Source: Prevotella sp. UBA2739 (GTDB lineage Bacteria > Bacteroidota > Bacteroidia > Bacteroidales > Bacteroidaceae). Taken from it: 52,948 bases of DNA. The stretch covers positions 306 to 53,253 of the forward strand of contig DEJV01000069.1 of NCBI GenBank assembly GCA_002353525.1, in the 5' to 3' direction. The position numbers and the translations under genes were made by a program. Below, piece by piece: positions 35,213-43,399 of the stretch. The notes under the pieces were generated by a model. It saw only the letters and a list, made by a program, of their open reading frames with translations, was not told the origin of the DNA and did no database searches. Positions within the stretch are counted from its first letter, which is position 1, and each line of letters starts with the position of its first letter.

Positions 35213-37738
35213 TCAATTTCCTGCCGCTATCTTTCTCGGACTCTCGTTGCCATAGAGATAGGAAGGCTGATAGCCGCCACAGTCGATGACAATCTTCTCG
35301 AAGACAATGGCTGGATCCAATGGCTCAACATACAAGGTATGGGTGCCGGCAGGAGCCTTCAGGGCGATGGTGCTTTCCACCACACGGCGTGCCACAGTGG
35401 GATAGTAAATATTGTAAATATTCTCGGGACGCTCGTTCAGATTGGCATTGAAGTTGATGACTTGCGGTGCCTGGTCGTCGAGTGTCACCCGATAGCAATG
35501 CCCTCCCTTGTTGAGGAAGTCGAGCGTGGACTTGACCACAACCTTCACCTGCTGGATATCGCCTTTGGTGACGAACCGGTAGGCCAGCTTGCCGCCATCG
35601 ACAGCCTCGGTGCATGGCATGAGGGTGATTCCGCTCAGCGTGCGCCCCATGAAGGGCAGAACGGTCCAACGGGCTTTTGCGGCATCGCTCTTCATGAAAT
35701 AGTGCTCGGCCTCGATGGCTACATATCCGTCTTTTTCGGTAAACACGCTGCCATCGGCCTGTTGGGGCAGCCGTTTCACCTCGGGCATCACGTTGGCAGG
35801 ACCAAAATCGTCGTTCCACGTCTTGTACCCGATATGTTTCTGCGTCATCATGCCATTCCATTTGCCATGGGCAAAGTCGTGGTTGTAGGCGGCACAGAGC
35901 ACAGAGTCGCGCTGGAAGGCAGCCTCCACCTTGTCGGCCCACAGATTACAGTCGGGATTGCCCTCATCGTAGAGCAGATGGTTCATGGCCTGGGCATAAT
36001 ACATCTGATACAGGTTGCCCATGGCCTGAATGGGGAAGAGAATGAGTTGCTGGTAGGCATCGTGGAACTCGGGTGCGAGCGTGACATACTGGCGCAAGGC
36101 CTCGGCCTCCAGCTGCATATAGTCGGCACATACCTGCGCCCACTCGCCCGTCTTCACGTTGTAGGTGTTACGGTCCATCATTTCGGCGGTACAGCGCCCA
36201 CTGTATTTGCAACAGAGATTCAGCAGACGGGCAGCCTCTTTGGCCTGATGCTCGCCAAACTGCTGACGGCAGAAGGCCTCCATGTGAGCCATGCCGGCAC
36301 CCTCCACGCGCAGGCGCTCGCTTTCTTCCTTCATTCTGCCGCCTGCCACCTGAGAGCTTCCGCCATTCCATGCCATATCCATAAACAACTGGATGGGGTA
36401 TTCCATGGGTTTCAGGTCGCCCACATTCAGAATCCACATACGCTCGATGCCATAGTTATAGGCCAATGAGAGTTGCTCTATCATGTTTTGCGTGGGCGTG
36501 ACATTCAGCCACTTGGTGTTGCGGGGCGCACCCACATAGTCGACGTGATAGTAGAGTCCCCATCCGCCCTTGTGCTGGCGCTCCTTAGCTGTAGGCACAC
36601 GGCGCACGTTGCCCCAGTTGTCGTCGCACAGCAACATCAGCACGTCGTCGGGCACGCGCATGCCTTTGTCGTAATAATCTAATACCTCTTTATATAAGGC
36701 CCACACCTGAGGTGTCTCCTTGGCGGGACGGCCCGTCACCTGACTGATAATCTTGCGCTGGTTTTTCACAATGTCGAGCAGCAGCTTGGTGTCAGCATCC
36801 TCGCTCATGGCCTCATCGCCGTCGCCACGCATGCCGATGGTGACGATGTCCTCGGTGCCTTTCATGCGCTCAATGCCCTCGCGGAAAAACTGGTCAAGCT
36901 TTTTCTTGTTGGTACGATAGTTCCAGGCTCCCCACTCGTTGCGCTTACGAGCATATTCCTGATGGTTGCGAGCCATGGGCTCATGGTGGGAGGTACCGAT
37001 AATGACACCCATCTCGTCGGCAGTCTTCGAGTTCAGCGGATCGTCGGCATAGAAAGCCCACATCCACATGGCCGGCCACAAGAAGTTACCACGCAGACGG
37101 AGAATCAGCTCGAACACCTTCTCGTAGAACTCGTGGCCACCATAATTGGTGCCAAACGCATGTTTCACCCACGAGGTGAGACAGGGTGCCTCATCGTTCA
37201 AAAACAGTCCGCGGTATCTCACGGCAGGCTCTCCGTCGGTATAAGTGCCAGGCGACAGCCATATCTTCTCATGGCGCACCACGGGCACGTCGGCCCAATA
37301 GTACCAGGGCGAGACGCCCATCTGCCGCGACAATTCATAGATGCCATAGATGGTGCCACGCTTGTCACTGCCCGTAATGGTCAGTAAGCCTTCTTTCCTG
37401 GCCCCTTGCCCAGCACCTTTAGCAACGTCGCTCACCTCGATAATAAATTTTTCACGGGCTTTCATCGACTGATTCGTGGTAACAACAATGGCAGCCTCCT
37501 CATGATGAGAGGTGATGATGCCATCGGTGCCCGTCACCTTACCAATGTCGGAACACAAGTCGCGGGCTGCCCGCATGACACCCTTGTCGGCCTGCGGACT
37601 CACATAGATACTTACCGGACTTTTGCTGTTGAGCAACAATCCCTGGCCATTGAAATGGACAAACTGATTAGCAGCCGGGACACAAACCGACACGAGCAGC
37701 GCAACCCCACAAAGAAACAACTTAGTGATTGATTTCAT
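35213..37738 (-). CDS. GH115 xylan alpha-1,2-glucuronidase
   Basis: The product has 841 residues from ATG 37738 (MKSITKLFLCGVALLVSV signal peptide); an ATG four codons earlier is less suitable. The GH115 family is clear from GLFLNDEAPCLTSWVKHAFG, RGNFLWPAMWMWAFYADD, VIIGTSHHEPMARN and LLCDDNWGNVR, and the length is usual. GH115 enzymes remove (methyl)glucuronic acid from internal as well as terminal xylose residues of xylan, unlike GH67. It is the first gene of the leftward operon with the regulator, GH67 and GH35, and is divergent from the symporter gene. A promoter candidate lies directly upstream (37764-37796). It probably acts in the periplasm or at the surface. Confidence 0.95.
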   Translation of the reverse strand: MKSITKLFLCGVALLVSVCVPAANQFVHFNGQGLLLNSKSPVSIYVSPQADKGVMRAARDLCSDIGKVTGTDGIITSHHEEAAIVVTTNQSMKAREKFIIEVSDVAKGAGQGARKEGLLTITGSDKRGTIYGIYELSRQMGVSPWYYWADVPVVRHEKIWLSPGTYTDGEPAVRYRGLFLNDEAPCLTSWVKHAFGTNYGGHEFYEKVFELILRLRGNFLWPAMWMWAFYADDPLNSKTADEMGVIIGTSHHEPMARNHQEYARKRNEWGAWNYRTNKKKLDQFFREGIERMKGTEDIVTIGMRGDGDEAMSEDADTKLLLDIVKNQRKIISQVTGRPAKETPQVWALYKEVLDYYDKGMRVPDDVLMLLCDDNWGNVRRVPTAKERQHKGGWGLYYHVDYVGAPRNTKWLNVTPTQNMIEQLSLAYNYGIERMWILNVGDLKPMEYPIQLFMDMAWNGGSSQVAGGRMKEESERLRVEGAGMAHMEAFCRQQFGEHQAKEAARLLNLCCKYSGRCTAEMMDRNTYNVKTGEWAQVCADYMQLEAEALRQYVTLAPEFHDAYQQLILFPIQAMGNLYQMYYAQAMNHLLYDEGNPDCNLWADKVEAAFQRDSVLCAAYNHDFAHGKWNGMMTQKHIGYKTWNDDFGPANVMPEVKRLPQQADGSVFTEKDGYVAIEAEHYFMKSDAAKARWTVLPFMGRTLSGITLMPCTEAVDGGKLAYRFVTKGDIQQVKVVVKSTLDFLNKGGHCYRVTLDDQAPQVINFNANLNERPENIYNIYYPTVARRVVESTIALKAPAGTHTLYVEPLDPAIVFEKIVIDCGGYQPSYLYGNESPRKIAAGN

Positions 37739-37763
37739 ATTTACATACATATTTGTTTTGTTG

Positions 37764-37796
37764 CAAAATTAATATTTATCTCATTATAAAGGAAAT
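37764..37796 (-). promoter_or_regulatory. Candidate promoter for the GH115 operon
   Basis: On the minus strand TTTC (37795-37792), 20 nt and TAATTTTG (37771-37764) match the consensus with one mismatch in the upstream box. The start point would be near 37757, about 19 nt before the ATG. Confidence 0.5.
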
Positions 37797-37810
37797 TCTG
37801 CAGGAAAATT

Positions 37811-37840
37811 ATTTGCAAATGATACAAATTGAAATGTATC
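37811..37840. promoter_or_regulatory. Palindromes between divergent GH115 and symporter genes
   Basis: ATTTGCAAAT (37811-37820) is a perfect palindrome and GATACA/TGTATC (37821-37826, 37835-37840) an inverted pair directly after it. They lie upstream of both promoters and could be a regulator site, for instance for the HTCS. No direct test is possible from sequence. Confidence 0.3.
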
Positions 37841-37877
37841 CGTTACGAAATACAGGTGCATGAAGCGCAAAAGTAAC

Positions 37878-37885
37878 TACCTTTG
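37878..37885 (+). promoter_or_regulatory. Candidate promoter -7 box for the symporter, very close to the start codon
   Basis: TACCTTTG ends 6 nt before the ATG at 37892. The RNA start would fall at or next to the start codon, so the mRNA may be leaderless. No TTTG is present 20 nt upstream. Confidence 0.5.
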
Positions 37886-37891
37886 CACCCA

Positions 37892-39325
37892 ATGAGCAAA
37901 CATGCTATTCACTTCGGCGAGAAGGTTGGCTACTCACTGGGCGACGTAGGAGCCAACCTGGCTTTTCAGATGATGATGATTTATCAGCTGAAATTCTACA
38001 CCGACGTGTTCGGACTCGACGGTGCCGTGGCCGGACTGGTGCTGCTCATCGCTCCTTTCATCACGGCATTTGCCGACCCGCTGGCTGGCATTCTGGCCGA
38101 CCGTACCCACACCCGATGGGGCAAATACCGTCCGTGGCTGTTGTGGACAGCCCTGCCCTTTTGTGTATTTTATATATTGGCATTCACCAATCCAGGTATC
38201 CGTCAACCGGCATTGGTGGCTTTCTATGCCGCCATTACTTACATCTTGCTGCTGTCGGTCTACTCGTTCAACAATACACCTTATTCCTCATTAGGAGGTG
38301 TGATGACCGCCGACGTGCAAGAGCGCACCAGCATCAATACCATCCGCTTTGTTGCCACGAGCGTGGCACAGTTCGTCGTGCAGGGACTGACCCTGCCGCT
38401 TGTCGACCATTTTGGTCATGGCAATGCCCAACGGGGATGGACCATCACGGTTGTACTCTTCGCCCTACTGGCGCTGGGATGTTTCCTCATCGCCTTCCTC
38501 ACCACACACGAGCGCATTTCGCCCCCGGCACGACAACGCATGAGCATTCGCCGTGACATCAGCGAGACATTGACCTGCAAAGCCTGGATTGTGATGTTCT
38601 GCCTCACCCTGCTCCTATTCGTCTCGCTGGCACTGTTCGGTTCGGGCATGAACTATTATTTCGAAAGCTACGTAGACCCGTACTCACTGGCCCGTTTCCT
38701 GAACCAAATGGGACTGGGCACCACCGAAAACGAGGCCTATTCCATAGGCTTTTCGCTGTTTAACACCGTCAACGCGGTGGTTCAGTTGCTCGGCGTATTG
38801 TTGCTTTCGGGCTATCTGGCCCGTCGCTATGGAAAGAAGACCACCTTCATTGTCTGCCTCTTCCTCACTTCGCTCTTCACCGCTTTATTCTATCTGCCCA
38901 CAGGCCACGATGTCCTGCTCATCTTCTTGCTAGGCATCCTGAAGAGCCTCAGCTATGCTCCCACCATCCCATTGTTGTGGGCCATGATTGCCGATGTGGC
39001 CGACTATATGGAATATCAGAACCACCGCCGCGCCACGGGATTTTGCTTCTCGGGCATTGTGTTTGCCCTGAAAATAGGTCTGGGCATCGGCGGAGCATTG
39101 GCCGGCATCGTGTTGTCGGGATTCGGTTACCAGCCAGGAGGGGCTCTGATTCAGTCGGCCTCTTCCTCGCAGGGCATCCGCATCGTGGCAAGCCTGATTC
39201 CCGCCCTGCTGTTTGCCACAGGTTTACTTGTCCTGTTGCGCTATCCTATCAGCAAACAATACAACGAAAACATGCAGGCCGAGCTGGCTTCACGGCGCGA
39301 ATTGGAAAACCACACGCAGCCGTAA
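37892..39325 (+). CDS. GPH-family sugar:cation symporter (MFS)
   Basis: The 477-residue inner-membrane protein has 12 predicted membrane segments and belongs to the glycoside-pentoside-hexuronide symporters (MelB/XylP/UidB-like). Signs are KVGYSLGDVGANLAFQMMMI at the start, ADPLAGILADRTHTRWGKYRPWL after helix 2 (typical DP...D.T..RWG+.RP motif) and YSLMADVADY-like WAMIADVADYMEY late in the protein. ATG 37892 is used; a TTG three codons earlier would lie within the promoter box. It is divergent from GH115, so it probably takes up xylobiose-type sugars or glucuronic-acid-containing products freed by the adjacent enzymes (inference). Confidence 0.92.
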   Translation: MSKHAIHFGEKVGYSLGDVGANLAFQMMMIYQLKFYTDVFGLDGAVAGLVLLIAPFITAFADPLAGILADRTHTRWGKYRPWLLWTALPFCVFYILAFTNPGIRQPALVAFYAAITYILLLSVYSFNNTPYSSLGGVMTADVQERTSINTIRFVATSVAQFVVQGLTLPLVDHFGHGNAQRGWTITVVLFALLALGCFLIAFLTTHERISPPARQRMSIRRDISETLTCKAWIVMFCLTLLLFVSLALFGSGMNYYFESYVDPYSLARFLNQMGLGTTENEAYSIGFSLFNTVNAVVQLLGVLLLSGYLARRYGKKTTFIVCLFLTSLFTALFYLPTGHDVLLIFLLGILKSLSYAPTIPLLWAMIADVADYMEYQNHRRATGFCFSGIVFALKIGLGIGGALAGIVLSGFGYQPGGALIQSASSSQGIRIVASLIPALLFATGLLVLLRYPISKQYNENMQAELASRRELENHTQP

Positions 39326-39425
39326 CCATGCAGTGATTGCCTATGTTAGTACCACCAAATAGTTAAATAACTATAAATCTTTATCTTGAAAAACCATTCC
39401 GCCACAGTATTTAAAATAAAACCAC

Positions 39426-39433
39426 TACCTTTG
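39426..39433 (+). promoter_or_regulatory. Promoter -7 box of the rplM-rpsI operon
   Basis: TACCTTTG followed by CA fits TAnnTTTG. The start point would be near 39440, which leaves a long leader of about 210 nt before rplM. A 16-bp palindrome (39359-39374, ATAGTTA/TAACTAT) lies further upstream. Confidence 0.55.
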
Positions 39434-39651
39434 CACTCCGAAATTATGGTGGGGCCAAACAAGAACCCCCAAGGGCAGAGTGTAAATAGCGGCCTACGGC
39501 CTGACAGTCAGGCAGTCGCCGTGGTTTGTGAATCGCTGCTCACTGGCAGACGGAGAGTCTGCTCGTTCCCAGGTACGTAAAGCCAGGCGCGACGTGGATG
39601 GCGACATATCCGCAAGAAAAAAAAACGTTTTTAAATTATTTATCAAAACAA
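39434..39651 (+). promoter_or_regulatory. Long, structured leader of the rplM operon
   Basis: About 210 nt without a credible gene contain several short hairpins: GGCCTACGGCC (39491-39501), CTGACAGTCAG (39501-39511) and GCAGAC/GTCTGC (39546-39551, 39557-39562). Ribosomal-protein operons often have leaders bound by one of their own products; this may be such a site. No known leader motif was recognised. The 39326-39425 stretch before it holds only the promoter region. Confidence 0.4.
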
Positions 39652-40113
39652 ATGGACACTTTAAGTTACAAGACTATTTCCGCAAACAAGGAAACAGCGA
39701 AGAAAGAGTGGGTAGTGGTAGACGCTACTGACCAGGTTGTTGGCCGCCTTGCTTCAAAGGTTGCAAAGCTGATTCGCGGAAAGTACAAGCCAAACTTCAC
39801 TCCTCATGTGGACTGTGGAGACAACGTTATCATTATCAATGCCGCTAAGGTGGTATTCACTGGCAAGAAGGAGACCGACAAGGTGTACACACACTACACA
39901 GGCTATCCCGGTGGTCAGCGTTTCAACACTCCTGAGCAGCTGCGCAAGCGCCCCGATGGCATGGACAAGATTCTGCGCCACGCCGTGAAGGGTATGCTCC
40001 CCAAAGGTCGTCTGGGCCGTCAGCTCATCGACAACCTGTATGTTTACAATGGCACCGAGCACAAGCATGAGGCTCAGCAGCCCAAGGCAATTGATATTAA
40101 CCAGTATAAATAA
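39652..40113 (+). CDS. rplM: 50S ribosomal protein L13
   Basis: This is a 153-residue L13 from ATG 39652 (MDTLSYKTISANKETAKKEW); an in-frame ATG upstream at 39598 would add 18 residues not found in L13. The core WVVVDATDQVVGRLAS, the central VYTHYTGYPGG and LRHAVKGMLPKGRLGRQ are diagnostic. L13 is an early assembly protein of the large subunit. It is 10 nt upstream of rpsI, the usual pairing. Confidence 0.98.
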   Translation: MDTLSYKTISANKETAKKEWVVVDATDQVVGRLASKVAKLIRGKYKPNFTPHVDCGDNVIIINAAKVVFTGKKETDKVYTHYTGYPGGQRFNTPEQLRKRPDGMDKILRHAVKGMLPKGRLGRQLIDNLYVYNGTEHKHEAQQPKAIDINQYK

Positions 40114-40123
40114 ATAAGGTAAG

Positions 40124-40510
40124 ATGGAAGTAATTAACGCAATCGGTCGTCGTAAGAGCTCTGTAGCTCGCGTTTACCTGACAGAAGGAACTGGTAAAAT
40201 CACGATCAACAAGAAAGAATTAACAGAATATTTCCCATCAGCCATTCTGCAGTATGTGGTGAAGCAGCCGCTGAGCCTGCTGGAGGCAGCTGAGAAGTAC
40301 GATATCAAGGCCAATCTCTATGGTGGCGGTTTCACTGGCCAGAGCCAGGCTCTGCGTCTTGCCATTGCCCGCGCACTGGTGAAGATCAACGCTGAGGACA
40401 AGAAGAACCTAAAAGACCACGGTTTCCTGACCCGCGATGCCCGTGAGGTTGAGCGTAAGAAGCCAGGTCAGCCAAAGGCTCGTCGTCGCTTCCAGTTCAG
40501 TAAGCGTTAA
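40124..40510 (+). CDS. rpsI: 30S ribosomal protein S9
   Basis: The 128-residue S9 has the family start INAIGRRKSSVARVYL, the central LYGGGFTGQSQALRLAIARAL and the conserved basic C-terminus KARRRFQFSKR, which reaches into the P site. It follows rplM by 10 nt in the same transcript. Confidence 0.98.
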   Translation: MEVINAIGRRKSSVARVYLTEGTGKITINKKELTEYFPSAILQYVVKQPLSLLEAAEKYDIKANLYGGGFTGQSQALRLAIARALVKINAEDKKNLKDHGFLTRDAREVERKKPGQPKARRRFQFSKR

Positions 40511-40742
40511 TCCTGCTGAAAGTGCAAACCAGGAGTGGACTACCGGGCATCTGTATGACGCTTGGTGCTTCTCCGGTTTTCACAGTAGGACACTGAACAT
40601 GTTTAGCATCTAAACCTTTGAGACTTGAATAGGCACATTGCCAATTTTTTAATTGCCAATTGTCAATTATCAATTACTCAAAGGCTGATCCTAACAAGAT
40701 TGAAAAGAAAGTAAACAACAAACAAAAAGAAAGTAAACAAAA
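40511..40742 (+). promoter_or_regulatory. Leader region between rpsI and rpsB
   Basis: This 232-nt gap has an AT-rich degenerate-word block (ATTGCCAATTGTCAATTATC, 40650-40676) and an upstream part with possible pairing (CCGG ... CCGG, 40547-40578). Neither a clear promoter nor a strong terminator was seen. It may hold an S2 regulatory leader. Confidence 0.25.
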
Positions 40743-41591
40743 ATGTCAAGAACAAATTTTGACCAATTGCTCGAGGCCGGTTGTCATTTCGGTCACCTCA
40801 AGCGTAAGTGGAATCCCGCCATGGCTCCTTATATCTTCATGGAGCGCAATGGCATTCATATCATCGACCTTCACAAGACTGTTGCCAAGATTGACGAGGC
40901 TGCAGACGCCCTGAAGCAGATTGCCAAGAGCGGCAAGAAGGTTCTCTTCGTGGCCACCAAGAAACAGGCTAAAGACGTTGTTGCCGAGAAGGCTGCCAGC
41001 GTGAACATGCCATACGTGATTGAGCGTTGGCCGGGCGGTATGCTCACCAACTTCCCAACCATCCGCAAGGCTGTGAAGAAGATGGCCAGCATCGACAAGC
41101 TGATGAGCGACGGCACCTACAGCAACCTCTCAAAGCGCGAGATCCTGCAGATCAGCCGCCAGCGTGCCAAACTGGAGAAGAACCTTGGTTCTATCGCCGA
41201 CCTGACCCGTCTGCCCAGCGCTGTATTCGTAGTCGACGTGATGAAAGAGAAGATTGCCGTGAAAGAGGCTAACCGTCTGGGTATCCCCGTGTTCGGTATC
41301 GTTGACACCAACTCTGATCCTAACGACATCGACTTCATGATTCCTGCCAACGACGACGCCAAGGACTCTGTAGAGGTGATTCTCAACGCTTGCTGCGCTG
41401 CTATCGCTGAAGGTCTGGAGGAGCGTAAGGCTGAGAAGGCCGACGAGAAGGCTGCACAGGCTCAGGCTGAGGGTGAGGGCGAAGAGAAACCCCGCCGTGC
41501 ACGCAAGGCCCGCAAAGAGGAAGAGGCTGCTGCTGACGTAGAGGCTGCTCCTGTTGCTGAAGAGGCTGAAGAGGCTCCCGCCGCTGAGTAA
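40743..41591 (+). CDS. rpsB: 30S ribosomal protein S2
   Basis: The 282-residue S2 starts MSRTNFDQLLEAGCHFGHLK and has the family motifs KWNPAMAPYIFMERNGIHIIDL and RWPGGMLTNFPTI. The last ~55 residues are a low-complexity tail rich in Ala, Glu, Lys and Arg, longer than in E. coli S2 but usual in Bacteroidota. It is followed by tsf after 44 nt, the common rpsB-tsf order. Confidence 0.98.
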   Translation: MSRTNFDQLLEAGCHFGHLKRKWNPAMAPYIFMERNGIHIIDLHKTVAKIDEAADALKQIAKSGKKVLFVATKKQAKDVVAEKAASVNMPYVIERWPGGMLTNFPTIRKAVKKMASIDKLMSDGTYSNLSKREILQISRQRAKLEKNLGSIADLTRLPSAVFVVDVMKEKIAVKEANRLGIPVFGIVDTNSDPNDIDFMIPANDDAKDSVEVILNACCAAIAEGLEERKAEKADEKAAQAQAEGEGEEKPRRARKARKEEEAAADVEAAPVAEEAEEAPAAE

Positions 41592-41635
41592 GTAATTGAA
41601 GAATTGAATCATTTAGGAAATTAATACGAAAAATT

Positions 41636-42634
41636 ATGGCTATTTCAATTGAAGATATCAAAAAGCTGCGTACCATGACTGGTGCAGGTCTGGCCGACGT
41701 GAAGAAGGCTCTGACAGAGGCTGAGGGCGACTTCGCAAAGGCTAAGGAACTGCTGCGCGAGCGTGGTCTGGCTATTGCTGCTAAGCGTAGCGACCGTGAG
41801 ACATCTAACGGTTGTGTTCTCGTGAAGTCTGTCGACGGCTTTGCCGCTATGATCGCCTTGAAGTGCGAGACCGACTTCGTGGCTAACGGTGCTGACTTCA
41901 TCGCCCTGACAAAGAGCATTCTCGACGCTGCTATTGCCAACAAGTGCAAGAGCCTCGACGAGGTGAAAGAGCTGACACTGGCCGACGGACAGAAGGTTCA
42001 GGACGCTGTGACACACCGCTCGGGTATCACTGGTGAGAAGATGGAGCTCGACGGTTACCTGACTCTCGAGGGTGAGAACATCGAGGTGTACGACCACATG
42101 GGTAAGCACACCCTGTGCACCATGGTGCAGACCAACAAACTGGCTGCTGAGGAAGGTCACAAGGTTGCCATGCAGGTAGCTGCCATGAAGCCCGTTGCCC
42201 TGAACGCAGAGAGCGTTGCCCAGGAGGTTCTCGACGAGGAGTACAAGACTGCCGTGGAGAAGACCAAGCTGGAGCAGGTAGAAAAGTATGTAGAGGTAGT
42301 GCTGAAGAAGGCTGGCATCAACCCCAACCTCGTTGACTCAGAGGATCACATCGAGAGCAACATGGCTAAGGGATGGCTGACTCAGGAGCAGGCCGACGAG
42401 GCTCGCAAACTGAAGGAGCAGGCTGCTGCCGAGAAAGCTGCATCGCTGAACATGAACATGATTGAGAACATTGCCAAGGGCCGCGTTCAGAAGTTCCTGA
42501 AAGAGAACTGCCTGGTTGACCAGGAGTTCCAGTTCGGCGACGGCGACAAGGCTACTGTTTCTCAGTGGCTCGCTCGTCAGGACAAAGACCTGAAGGTTGT
42601 TGACTTCAAGCGCTTTACACTTGTAGCCGACTAA
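41636..42634 (+). CDS. tsf: Elongation factor Ts
   Basis: The 332-residue EF-Ts exchanges GDP for GTP on EF-Tu. It has the N-terminal UBA-like domain with LRTMTGAGLADVKKAL, the core motif CETDFVANGADF, and a C-terminal module ending FLKENCLVDQEFQFGD. It is slightly longer than the E. coli protein, as expected for this phylum. An intrinsic terminator follows at 42661. Confidence 0.98.
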   Translation: MAISIEDIKKLRTMTGAGLADVKKALTEAEGDFAKAKELLRERGLAIAAKRSDRETSNGCVLVKSVDGFAAMIALKCETDFVANGADFIALTKSILDAAIANKCKSLDEVKELTLADGQKVQDAVTHRSGITGEKMELDGYLTLEGENIEVYDHMGKHTLCTMVQTNKLAAEEGHKVAMQVAAMKPVALNAESVAQEVLDEEYKTAVEKTKLEQVEKYVEVVLKKAGINPNLVDSEDHIESNMAKGWLTQEQADEARKLKEQAAAEKAASLNMNMIENIAKGRVQKFLKENCLVDQEFQFGDGDKATVSQWLARQDKDLKVVDFKRFTLVAD

Positions 42635-42660
42635 TAACAGCTCTATAGAGTGATAAAAGT

Positions 42661-42714
42661 TCAGGAGTTACGGGAGTTCAGAGATGGCTCTTGTAACTCC
42701 TGATTTCTTTTTTT
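42661..42714 (+). terminator. Intrinsic terminator of the rpsB-tsf operon
   Basis: TCAGGAGTTAC (42661-42671) pairs perfectly with GTAACTCCTGA (42693-42703), followed by TTTCTTTTTTT. The loop is 21 nt. It ends 11 nt before the next gene, whose RNA must come from read-through or a promoter in the hairpin. Confidence 0.85.
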
Positions 42715-42725
42715 ATAATTCCAAC

Positions 42726-43364
42726 ATGAAGATATTCGCCATCGGCATGAACTATGCCGAACATACAACAGAGTTTAACAACATCATGCTCCTTTCTGAA
42801 AAGCAGGAAAGGAAAACCGCCGAGCCTGTCATCTTCACAAAGGCTGATTCTGCCTTGCTGAAGAGTGGGAAGCCTTTTTTCATTCCCGATTTCATGGGAC
42901 GTATTGACTATGAGACCGAACTGGTGGTGCGCATATGCCGATTGGGGAAGAATATTCCTGTCAGGTTTGCCCACCGTTACTATGACGCGGTAACCGTGGG
43001 CATCGACTTTACAGCTCGTGATGTGCAGCGACAGGCCAAAGAACTGGGACGTCCGTGGACCATTGCCAAAGGCTTCGACGGCTCAGCCGCTATCGGAGAA
43101 TGGGTAGACATAGAAAAGTTTCGCGACATCCAGGCTTTGCACTTTCATCTTGACATCAACGGGACAACCGTGCAGGAAGGCTGCTCGAGCGATATGCTCT
43201 ACACCGTTGACGAGATTATTGCCTATATTTCAAAGTTCTTCACGCTGAAGACGGGTGACTTGCTCTACACGGGTACACCTGTAGGTGTAGGCCCCGTCCA
43301 CATCAACGACCATCTGGAAGGATGGATAGAAGAGCGCAAGGTGCTCGACTTTCATTGCCGGTAA
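42726..43364 (+). CDS. Fumarylacetoacetate hydrolase (FAH) family protein
   Basis: The product has 212 residues from ATG 42726; a start at 42684 would run through the terminator hairpin. FAH-family signs are IFAIGMNYAEH at the start, the metal-binding IDYETELVVRI (Glu63, Glu65), GIDFTARDVQ (Asp94) and the end LLYTGTPVGVGP. Small members act as acylpyruvate hydrolases, oxaloacetate decarboxylases or hydroxy-diene-dioate isomerases; which one cannot be told here. It is cytoplasmic. porU begins 35 nt downstream, as often seen in Bacteroidota. Confidence 0.9.
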   Translation: MKIFAIGMNYAEHTTEFNNIMLLSEKQERKTAEPVIFTKADSALLKSGKPFFIPDFMGRIDYETELVVRICRLGKNIPVRFAHRYYDAVTVGIDFTARDVQRQAKELGRPWTIAKGFDGSAAIGEWVDIEKFRDIQALHFHLDINGTTVQEGCSSDMLYTVDEIIAYISKFFTLKTGDLLYTGTPVGVGPVHINDHLEGWIEERKVLDFHCR

Positions 43365-43399
43365 TGCAATAAGAAGGGCCTTTTTACGTTATTTATACA

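Noticed and set aside
39386..39580. 64-codon open frame before rplM
   Set aside because: It begins upstream of the promoter box, overlaps the leader hairpins and has no protein-like features. It is better read as part of the rplM leader.
42684..42725. Upstream start for the FAH-family gene
   Set aside because: The extra 14 codons lie within the tsf terminator hairpin and T-run; the ATG at 42726 begins the conserved family N-terminus.
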